DNA of 64,000 nucleotides from Chrysomallon squamiferum (Eukaryota; Mollusca; Gastropoda; Neomphalida; Peltospiridae): NCBI GenBank assembly GCA_012295275.1, contig CM022665.1, positions 4,673,167 to 4,737,166 of the forward strand, read 5' to 3'. Shown piece by piece: positions 53,891 to 64,000 of this stretch (position 1 is its first letter; each line of letters starts with the position of its first letter). The notes under the pieces were generated by a model. It saw only the letters and a program-made list of their open reading frames with translations, ran no database searches and was not told where the DNA came from. The position numbers and the translations under genes were made by a program.

Positions 53891-54196
53891 GTAATAAAAA
53901 TGAGAAAAAGAACCATTCATAAAGGATTACAGAACGTTTTGAATTTAGCAACGGAAATTTGTTTGTTTGCTTGTTTTAAATGTTTCAGCTGTTAAAATAA
54001 AATACAAACTATTCACAATAATAATTAACCTTAAAGTGTCTAAAAATGTTCACATAAATCAAAATTATCTTATATAATTTAATACTTTGTAATCGGTTTC
54101 AGAATAAATAAAAGTTTCATAACTTACCTTTCCGTTAAAAATCGACTACTGCCAAAAGAAATAAATATAACCGTTTTCAAACTCAGTTACTTTATA
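51883..54196 (-). pseudogene. gene 11: full-length but broken family member
   Basis: All parts are present: TATA (54196-54190), exon 1 (about 54165-54128), exon 2 (53442-53262), exon 3 (52807-52698), exon 4 (52373-52307), exon 5 (5' end 51928; AATAAA at 51888-51883). Exon 2 is open, with signal ending NESDA and a mature part LGEFRVKLRWRRVR. The family's first Trp is Leu, and the amidation Gly is lost (AKKR instead of AGKR). Exon 3 is 110 bases, one short of 111, so the frame shifts within the propiece. Exon 4 additionally has TGA in place of an Arg codon after QRMV. The first EF loop also has Asp for the conserved Gly (DTNMDDILDKEE). It is the most divergent copy, at the edge of the array. 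Confidence 0.82.
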
Positions 54197-54199
54197 TAC

Positions 54200-55679
54200 C
54201 TAACTGATGTTTTTATTTTCGTTTAAATTAGAAATAAAGATCTTATTAATATGACGATAGATATACCTGTCCTATTAATGCAATCTTATCCGTTAAGACA
54301 TTACGTTGCTCAACTTAAATAAACGGGCAGTTAAAATAAATTAAAACATATTCCCCTCCGTTCGATTCAAAATCAGAGGTTTTATCAGCTATTCTATACA
54401 ATATTTATTACAAAAGATAATAGAATTTTTTATATATATATTTGCTTTAAGAATTTGAAATTTTGATTGCTATACTACCTTTCACTTTTAATTTGTTCAG
54501 TTAGCTCGACCAGAAAAGGACCTACTGGTTTTTATGCTAATGAGCGATTTTCGTGACGTCATTTAGTAACGTACTTCCAAATTTCAAAGTTAATCACAAG
54601 TAATTTGGGTCATTGCATATTGTTGTTATTATTATTATTATTATTAGATGGTCACAGTAAAAAGGAAAAGTCAGTTTTCATGTATTATCGACATTTTTTT
54701 TTTTTTTTTTTTTTTAAGTTTCTCTTAGGTCTTCTTTATTTTTACAATTAATAAGGTAGATCTTGCGATTAGCTATTATCAGAATGTTTCTAAAATAGGA
54801 ACATATCTGTTCAGATATTTGGGGAGGGGGGGGGAATAGGGTAGAAATGAAATTTTATGGAATATACCTGATATGCTAATAAAAGTCTCCTTATATTACA
54901 TGGGAGCATTTGATGTTATGCAGGGAGTAAGGTTATCAACTTATAATATCACGTTTGTCATACAGTATAATATTATTAATTTTTTTTTTTTTTTTTTTTT
55001 TAAATTTTGCCGTTTGAAAACGCACGAGCTTAAAAGCCAGGGAGATTAATTACGTGATAACATCATTTCGTTATTTTGACGTTATCTCACGTGTGACACC
55101 TGAGAACTATTAATAATTTTTCTTTTTGTCACACGACGGTATCTGTCAAGTTTTATCTTTTCCCTCTTTTGTTTTCCAATCATTATTTTCTGGACAACTT
55201 AGTGAATTTAAATTATTTCATTGACTCATTCATTCACATATCTCATATATACATCTACGGTTGTTGTTGGGTTGTTTTTTTTGGGGGGGGTTGTTGTTGT
55301 TGTTGTTGTTGTTTTTTACTGCTGTGAAAACCACTTAGATGGGATCCTCTCCTTAGTACTCACTCCTCGTTCACCGCCCTTGAAAACCGACACAGTAGGC
55401 CTACCTTATTTTTATTAATTTTGATGGAAATAATCAGTTTTTCCTTAACAGATGTACTCTTTTTACAGTATTTTGTTACCAATTTTTGTAAAGAGAAAGA
55501 TAACGTTATATTTGTATAAGACTGTACCTGTAACAAGATCTAACCATAACACGTTTTCCGAAAATTAATTTGTAATATACATTTGTTGCTAATACATTAG
55601 GTGTGTGTCTGTGTGTGTGTTACTGCGTTAGAAATAAATGAGACACACTTTAGTAAGGAACCTTTTCTTTCTTGCTTTT

Positions 55680-55714
<35 letters not shown>

Positions 55715-55787
55715 TTTTGGTTTCTGAATATCAATTAATTTCTGCAACATAAGAACTTTGTATGTTTATATAAATGCATATGATGTA

Positions 55788-55820
<33 letters not shown>

Positions 55821-56260
55821 CTTGCGAGAGAAAGAGAGAGTCGTCTTTGTATCTGAACCACTGTCAAACATTTTATTTACTTTTTTTATCTTTTTTTTTT
55901 TTTTTTCTGAGTGCATGAATCGGTTAATTATTTCTGACTATGCATAAAATTTTATTATGTCAGCTCGGTTAGCGCTCTCCTCCTGGGGGAGAAAAAATAC
56001 ATTTTCATAAATCGTAGTTACAACGTTCGATTTGTAATAATATAATTATTAATTTTCGTCGAATGTATTTGTATACAAACATAATTATGACACTGGGATC
56101 AGAAAAAAAAATTGTTTATGTAAAAGTATTATATATGTTTAGACACATTATATGTAACATATAGTACTTTTAAATGTACAATTACTTTTTGTATATGTAA
56201 CCAAAATTTTAAAAGTTTCCTTTCTGTGCACATTTTATTACACTTCGGGATTATCCCAGT
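54200..56260. other. right flank of the array, no gene seen
   Basis: Spacer similarity fades (a last degenerate ACATTTGTTGCTAATACATT region near 55577). The stretch holds ATTT repeats (about 55680-55718), a GT repeat (about 55790-55818) and several T runs. No convincing reading frame is seen. Confidence 0.6.
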
Positions 56261-59200
56261 TTTGATTTAGTTCAGTATCACTGTTGGTTTGAATGCTAGC
56301 TCAACCTCTATTATCGTGCTTTGCCATGACCAACTACGAGAGGCGAGACTAGCTGCCGTCCAAACATGGTGCAACATCTTTCGTGAGTTATGGAATTTCA
56401 AGAATTTTCTTTTCTTTTCTTTGTTTTTCTTTGAATTTTGAACCATTCTGTTGTTTGCTTATCGTTAAAGCATTAGAAATTGTCTTAACTGAAGCTAATT
56501 TATTATTCTTTTTCGGACGCATTGATGATATTTGTTTCAGATGGCCTACATCTTTTACTCGGCTATCGGATGCTTTTGGGACTTCGGCTGCCGAATAGCC
56601 TTCGTTTCAGAATTCTCCGAACTGTCTCACACATATGTAGTGTTAATTCATTACTATAAATTGGTTTTATTATACTTCTGTTAACGCTTTTTCATCCTGT
56701 TAAAATATTTCATCGAATTTAATGTCACATTCCAAAAATGTGTATTTAAAAAAGAAAGAAAAAATTGTAAAATAATATTGAAGTTCGATAACTAAATCAT
56801 CAGTAAACGTTAAAGACTGTTAAATGTTATAACATCACACGTCCCTTACTCTGTAATTATACAAAGCAGCATTTTGGTTTTCTTTATTTTTATATTTTTA
56901 ACTTTATTTTAATATTAGCATGAAAATTTATTGTTTTTAAAACTAAAGTTATTTATAATTAAAGACACTATAGTATATATATTTTTTTCTTTTTTCTTTC
57001 TTTCCTTAAATTTCAAATGATAATTTAAAAAATTAATTATGTTTTCCTTAAATAATATAGAAATAGCTGATAAAACAATGTTAAATAGATGATCAGATCT
57101 GGGGGTTTTACAACAAGAAAACTAATGTAACCCCCCAAAAAAAAAAAAAAAACAATGTCTGCTTCCAGCAGAGGCTGAATCAAGGATCCATTTCTCTTCA
57201 AGTATTCACTATAGCCTTTACATATGTTACTTTCTGGTATTTCAATTTGTTAATTTTGTCTTCTGTCAGTTCTCAATTTTTCTTTATATTTGACAGACTT
57301 AACTACTTCAGACCATTTATAAAAAATGAGGTAGTAACAAAAGCGTTTTAAAAATAAACTTTGAATCATTAATGTTAATATAAATCGATACACCAAAACC
57401 CACTCCAAAGCATGCATTAATATTTTAAAATATCTGAATATATATTAAATTAGATTAAGCATATGTTGTCATTTTTTATTTTATATTAGGAATTAGAGTA
57501 CTTTAAATATCTTTGATATCTTAGTTCTAATAGCATTATATTACTAAATTTAGTTTTTTATTATTATCTAAAAGATATATAAAGCATGAAAGTTGTTCTA
57601 AAGAAAATATATAATGGTTTTTGTGTGTGTGTATATATATATATATACATATACATATTTTATATTTTTTTAATGAAGAACAAAGCCTTGTTGGGACTTT
57701 TTAGAATATTTGTATAGATGTTTATAACTGAGATTAATAAGAATATTCAGATCCACATCTAGGTCATACTGCAGTCAGGCATTTAACTTAATTTCTGTAA
57801 CCATCCAAGTGTGTGTGTAGTTGTAATTCAAGAGCTGGAATTTTGCCAACTCTATGCTGCAAGACTTCAGTTGGTTTATCATCAGATGTTTTCCTGGCTG
57901 CATGTGTGTACATGAATTCTGAACTGTCTACATCCTTCAGCTGTAAGAAATACTGTTGTCTAATCTGACAAGACTGTATAACCTATCCACACAATGTGAA
58001 ACAGATAAACACTTGCATATATGTTTATATATTTATATATAAGGATAATGAAATTACTTTTAAATCTTTATGCTCAAGACATTCTGTTGTTGTCATTTAT
58101 ATATGTGAAGATACATCTACAATATTATCTGGAATGTAGGTATGTGTGATGTTCGTATTTGGAATGACTTAAGGATTATATTGTTGTGAAGTTAAACAAT
58201 AGAGAGAAGTAGAGAAAATGGTTCTAAATAGCTTTAGAATAAAGCACTTTGACAAGTTAATATTACAAAATATTGAAATCATTATGTGTCCGGTTAAATT
58301 CCTATAGTGAAATGTAAATTCTTGTTCTCAAACTGGTTTGGGAGGAGGTTATATTTATATGTGTACAATTTTATTTTTTTATATGTTTTTTTTTTTTTTT
58401 TTTTTTGATATATAAAATATGTAGAACTGTTCCTAATATTGTTGTTAATGTACTAAAATAAACCTTTTTAGTTGACTGTTGACTTTATTAAATATTCTCA
58501 GTTGTTTCTTTTTTAAACATGACAGAATAAGAAAATAATGTTGTAAAAGAAGGATAAAAAGGGCTTGGAATATGCATAAATCATTAATTATCTAAAGTAA
58601 AATTTAAAAAAATGGTTAGAAATTTTGTAAACATTTTCATTTATCTTTGATATCAGATTTAATAGAGTTTATAGACTCTTTTGATGGGTTTGGATTATTA
58701 GATTTCCAATTTACAGATCAGATACTAAGATAGCATTATGTGTGGTCTATATAATAGGAACATTTTAGGTTTAAGAGAAAATATTTTGTGAGATTACTTG
58801 TCTTAATTACCAGCATAAAAATTGAAGCAGTTTGTTATAAAAGGATGGTCTAATTTAAAAATGTTTAAAAAATAAAAAATAAATAAATAAATAACCAGAA
58901 TGATATCTACAAAATATAATTATTAGCCACAGATTATAAATTTATATAGATTAACTGATCTCGCACTTTCAGAAGGAAATATCCTTAACATTAATTTAGT
59001 TTTTGTCTGGTGTTTTAACTAACTGTTAACAAATGGATAATAGGCCAGTATTATGTATTATTAACAATGAATTATATTAACTATTTTGTAAATAAAACTG
59101 TAACTCTAGGTTGCATTTTGAGCATGGAAATCAATTCCAGTTATGTAAATAGCATTAGTGATTGTTCAGTTTCCAGATCTATGATGGTTTATGTGGAAAT

Positions 59201-60177
59201 AGCTTAGATGCTGATACACGAGTAAAAGGAATTGTAAGCTTGATCTTCATCTGACAGCAGGAGTGTAAAATTACACATTTTTCTCATTCTAAGACATTGG
59301 GATTGAACTGCATCTACATTACATTTTGTGGATAAACTATAATTTGTGTGTATTTGAAAGTGTGTTGCAGTTAAAATACCTTAGATAGAAAGAGCAAGAT
59401 AATAATTAAAATGAAGAGAAAAAACATGTTAATGTAGTTTCAAAAGGCTTTTATAACATATGGTAGAAAAGAAATGCACTGGAAATTGGCAAACTGGATT
59501 TACCTGAACACAATGTTAACTTGACATACAGGTACTACATGTACAATGTGGAGAGAGAGAATGTATTGACTTGAAACTTGAATATTTTAAATTCCAGTGG
59601 CTGTTTTTATATAGATGTTATTTTGTAAGGCTTAAAGTAAAATATATAATGATAAACCTGGTAAAGGTATATGTATGAATTGTATGTATTTATATATATA
59701 TATATAGATATATATGTCCACTGTTTTAGTTATGATTTCATTTGACATATACTGACTTATTTTTTAATTTATGTAAATTGGTTTACTGTTCATTTATGCC
59801 ATGTTTGCGTGTTAATTCAAATATACTGAAATTATGTACTTCATAAATTATTGTAGTAATCAATATCAATATAAAAAGTTGACTGAACAAGCTGTGTTTT
59901 TAAGTATTTTTGTGTGTGTATGTATGTGTCTTTGTCTGTTTGTACATGTTTAAGAGAAAGCAGATGACACACTTTGATTGATTTTGTTAACTTTATGTAT
60001 GAAGATATTGACTTACTTAAGTTATTTTAATACATTTTGATGCATATTTATCTTTTATCATTTAACTGTTAATATATTTTCATTTACTTTGACTATGCCA
60101 GTTTTCATTCCTCTGTTCTTTTCTTTATTTTGTGTTTATTTATTTATTTATTGATTTATTGATTTATTTTGCTTCAG
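56261..60177. other. putative upstream region and first intron of the CCDC9-family gene
   Basis: No family repeats and no long frames. A more GC-balanced stretch at about 56280-56380 could include the promoter and first non-coding exon of the next gene, and a near-perfect inverted repeat (GGCTATCGG ... CCGAATAGCC) lies at about 56561-56600. Neither is proven. The remainder reads as plain intron-like AT-rich DNA. Confidence 0.4.
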
Positions 60178-60297
60178 GTGAAACATAACTCAGGGGCTTA
60201 TATAATGTAACTTCTCCATGACTTGCTGATGTGATCATCTGCTGACAAAATTAAAAAAAAAAAAAAAAGTTTGCTGCCTTGAAATATTTCTTCAGAA

Positions 60298-62483
60298 ATG
60301 GCCGAGGTGAGAGAGGAACTGTTTGTAAAAGTTTTGTGATTATTTATGACATGCCAGGTAATATCATTACTTTCTGGTGGAGGATTTTAGTGTTTCTGTG
60401 GATCTTAAACACTGTTTCATAGCTGTTCATTATTGAGTAGTGAAATATGTGGAAGTGTACAAAAGTAACTGACATGATGGTATTCTTACTTTCTTTGTCA
60501 TTATTTGTTTCTAGCTTCAGTCACTATTGTAGAAAATATTTGATATATAATTTTTTATGATCTGTTATGTTTTATTATTATCTCTGTATTAATCTATTAT
60601 ATCTAATTTATTATATTTTTGTAGTGGTTGTATAATGAGAGAGATGGGTAAATATTATACATTAAGTATAGCAAAACACTGACTTTCTTATTTATTTGTT
60701 TATCTATTTTATTATTATTTTTATTTCATTTGTTTTCACCTTTATTTATTTATTTATTTATTTTTTAGACATGATTGCTTAGAATGAAAATTATTATTAT
60801 TATTAATTTATCTCTTCTTTTTTTTATACTGAAGATTATTTCAGTTTTTTAGAAATGCTGTTTATTACTTAGGTAAAAGATGAACTCTTTCTTGATCTTC
60901 TAACAAAAGAGGAGCGTGAAGCTCTACTTAATAAAAAAATGGAAGAAATTCGAAAAAAGAATGATGCTCTAAGGAAACGGCATCAGGTAACTTGTTTTAC
61001 TATCTTAAAACAGAGATCGTTACAAAGTACTGGCTTGAGATAAAATTGGTAACAGAATCAACATTCCTCAACTGTTTCCCAGTTTATATGTATTCACTCA
61101 AAAATTTGTGTTTTCACATCTACATCTCTTCAGGAGAGATGCATGTGAAAGATCCCTTGTTTTAAAAATAAAATTTAAAAACCCACAAAAACAAAAAAAA
61201 GAATAGGACAGTAAAACTAATGCTAAATTATAAAGACATAAACTTACAATTTACGTGAACTACTTTTGAACAAAACTTACTTAGCACTTTTAACAGGTAA
61301 GAAAATAAACAGACAGTAACACTTACTTATTTGATTATTACCATTGAAATGGTATTTTTTTTAACTGATAAAGGTTAATTAAAGTAAGTACTTAAAAACT
61401 GGCCTTTACAAATCCAACTTGTGTTGTAACATAGGAAATTGAAGCTGACAAGAAATATGCTGCAAAGCTAAAAGTCAGCACAGAGGAATCATCCAGTGTG
61501 AACAGAGACAACTACAGACCACAGAAGACTCCTTCTCCTAGAAAAGAATTTGTGGTAATCAAATATTTATGTATTCAAGAAAGATAAATATTGGAACATA
61601 ATCAAAATAATTTTTTCTGTTTAAAGAACATTTTTATTTTATTTTTTATTTAAAATATGTCCTGCATTATCAAAAAATAAAAAAAAAATATATATATAGG
61701 TGAAAATAAATCAAGGTATAGGGTTGGGTACAAACATTTTAATGTTTTAATTTATAGATTTGTGATAGGAAATATTGTTGAAGGAGCTCATCAGCATCTA
61801 TCATTCTATGCAAAATGTGCAAATACATTGTTTAGAATTATCTGAATTATGATTAACTGGAAAACACATTAATGAAAGTTACATTTGCTATTTTTAATCT
61901 GTAGTGTCCATGTGTTACAAACATTTTGTGATTAGTTTCCTTTCCAGAATCAGTTATATTCAGCTTTGTGATTGAAACAAAGTATGTAGGTTTTCAATAT
62001 ACCTGTTTTAATAATTATTATTATTATTATTATTTTTTTTTAAATGCTTAAACTTTTTTGTTTCTGTTATTTCAGGCAATGCCTGGTGAAGATAAGAAAA
62101 CTCGGATTTCGAAACCAGGTGGTCGAGGAAGGGGCAGAACCAAAAAAGAGGTTTGAGAATTATAATTTTTCAGTGGGGTGTGTTTTGAGACTCATTAGTT
62201 CTTGATTTTTAAATATATACATCTACTTTTTATAGCCAAAATTAACATGTAGATTTTAGAAACCAAAGTATGGAGGTAACTAGATGTACAAGACAGAAGT
62301 CATAAATAAAAGTTCACCAGTATCGAAAAGAATTATTCCTTTGTTTTTCTTAGTGTGGCCAATATTTTAATTTTATTTTATTTTTTTTTTTTTTTTTTTT
62401 GAATATATATAATATTTTTTTTTTATTTACTGTACTATGCTCACTTATTTTTTTTTTTTTTTTTTTTAAAATGAAATGTTTCT

Positions 62484-62516
<33 letters not shown>

Positions 62517-63679
62517 GGTAACAGCGTTAATAAGGGGTTCATTGTTTTACTTTTTTAAATTTCATTTTATCCCCAAAAATTACCCATTTTTTAACTGTTC
62601 AGAAATATAATTTTGTAAGTGTTTGTTTATATCAGTGGATCTCAAAGTGTGGTCCATGAGGTCAGTACTATTTTTGTAATAATATTAAAATGTTTTTTGC
62701 CTTTATGAATATTGGTTTTAATATATAATGCAATAAATGTTGATATCTTTGTAAATAAAACCTTGAAAATAAAAGCTGTTTGGAGTCCTCAGTAATAACA
62801 TCAAAATATTCATGTATATATTTTTGAAAAAGAATGCATTTATTTCGAATGACATTTAAACTAAATTCTCCAGCTTTTTCATGTTTGGAAACTAACATGA
62901 TTTGCAAGAAATAGTGAATTAGAATAATAACAGACTGTTTTAAAAAGCTTGATTACGTGTGCTTATAATAGGACCTATGTGTTCTTGCTTACAGATTTTG
63001 TGTGAAATATGCTTCAGTGAACAGCACATAAGATCTTCAAAAACATTTTAGTAAATATTTTAACTGATACTTTTTGAAAAGAAAAAATTTTATCTACACT
63101 GAGATCTGTTTTGATTGCTTTTCTGTGCTTGTAAGTTTTATGCTTTGTGTTGTACAGAGAAAAATTGTTGCTGGATTATATTTTTTGAGGGTGTCTTTTT
63201 TGTTGTTGTTTTTTTTTTTTTTTTTGGCTGCTAACAATAGCATTTTGTTGCAAATTTCTTACTGCATGCAGGAACCAATAGATCATACAGGCGATTTTCG
63301 AGTGATTCGATGGGAATTCAACAATAAAGACCCAGAACTTGCACAAACACCTGAAGTTGAGTATACTGATGCTTTTCCTGGGAGGGGCAGAGGATATCGA
63401 AAATTCCAAAGCTCTTCAGATCCACGGAGAAGGCCATATCAGAGGAGAGTGAATGATCAGAATAGATTCAGCTTTCCTCAGCTTCGCCAGGACAGGTCTC
63501 ATGAAGACAGTGATGAAGAAGAGCATCACTGGGAGAGAGAACAACATGCCATTGGTGCTGGTGGTGACAACAGGTTCAATAGAAAGCCACGGGAGATAAG
63601 AAACAATCTGTTTTCGCCTTCATCTCCTGCTGCTACAGCTGGCAGAGGGAGACTGCAGGAATTATCTCAAGATGGCAGC
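60298..63679 (+). CDS. CCDC9: CCDC9/CCDC9B-family coiled-coil protein, N-terminal part
   Basis: Coding exons: 60298-60306 (ATG GCC GAG, in an exon starting at 60178 or 60296), 60873-60986, 61435-61554, 62076-62150 and 63272-63679; all introns are phase 0 with GT-AG ends. The last donor GTGAGT is at 63680, so the gene runs on beyond the window. The conceptual N-terminus has a charged coiled coil (LTKEEREALLNKKMEEIRKK, then DALRKRHQEIEADKK), an RGG-like patch (GGRGRGRTKK), a GDFRVIRWEFNNKD block and Arg/Gly-rich acidic stretches. This order of coiled coil, GGRGRG and a DFRV-type segment matches CCDC9 and CCDC9B proteins of animals; human CCDC9 has been linked to the exon junction complex. Nothing connects it to the peptide array. 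Confidence 0.82.
62370..62518. repeat. poly-T tracts in a CCDC9-family intron
   Basis: Three T runs (about 62376-62400, 62449-62467, 62489-62516) within the intron between the fourth and fifth coding exons. Confidence 0.8.
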
Positions 63680-64000
63680 GTGAGTTGGGTCTTTGATCAT
63701 AGTTTGATTCTGTAAAAAGTTAAGTAAAATTTTAACATGTACAGACCCTGCTGCCTTTTTTCATCATCTATTTTAGTGACCTGAATTTTGCTTCAGAAAT
63801 CCAACAAGTCAGAACTGTGCATGCTAAGTTTTGATTTTGCACATCATGTTTTGAAGTAACAAGGATTATTGTACAAAAGACAAAAAATTATTTGGGGAGA
63901 ATGTAGCCAATAACATACCCTACTAAAATCTGTCAAATTTGTTTTATTGTTCAAGAAATTGTTCAGCTTTTGATTTTATATACATTAATCATATACTAGA
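63680..64000. other. start of the next CCDC9-family intron
   Basis: Intron sequence after the GTGAGT donor; the frame closes at a stop near 63713. No exon is recognisable before the edge. Confidence 0.7.

Overview
This is eukaryotic, probably lophotrochozoan DNA. It is very AT-rich, packed with microsatellites and homopolymers, has GT-AG introns, and carries decayed Ngaro/DIRS, MULE and hAT-type elements. The repeat texture would suit a mollusc, perhaps a cephalopod, but nothing in the window fixes the taxon.

From about 2.7 to 54.2 kb the window is a cluster of one small-gene family: seven full-length or nearly full-length genes plus six broken copies. The intact plan has five exons: a short non-coding exon 1 behind a TATA box; exon 2, which starts with ATG directly at the splice acceptor and encodes a 21-residue signal peptide, a cationic Trp-first peptide and a Gly-(Lys/Arg) amidation and cleavage site; exons 3 and 4, which encode an acidic propiece built as two EF-hand-type loops; and a non-coding exon 5 with AATAAA. 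The secreted peptides (17 to 36 residues) differ strongly between paralogues, while signal and propiece stay nearly constant. That is the usual pattern for host-defence or venom peptide families. Function (antimicrobial or otherwise) is inferred, and I do not recognise a named family.

Layout: gene 1 (+, 3.1-4.4 kb), an exon-4 relic (-, 7.8 kb), gene 2 (-, 9.8-11.3), gene 3 (-, 18.0-19.5), gene 4 (-, 24.2-25.2), relic gene 5 (-, 27.3), gene 6 (+, 30.9-32.1, start codon lost), a second exon-4 relic (-, 34.5), gene 7 (-, 36.6-37.6), relic gene 8 (-, 40.0), orphan exons 4-5 (-, 42.4-42.9, 'gene 9'), gene 10 (-, 45.8-46.9) and broken gene 11 (-, 51.9-54.2). Gene 1 plus the relic and gene 2 recur as gene 6 plus relic and gene 7 about 27.7 kb away, in a recent direct duplication. 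Shared spacers, Ngaro fragments (reverse transcriptase, RNase H, tyrosine recombinase, SGNH hydrolase), a MULE transposase relic and a hAT-like MITE fill the gaps.

From about 54.2 kb the family ends. From 60.3 kb to the right edge lie the first coding exons of an unrelated, ordinary gene of the CCDC9 family on the + strand; it continues beyond the window.
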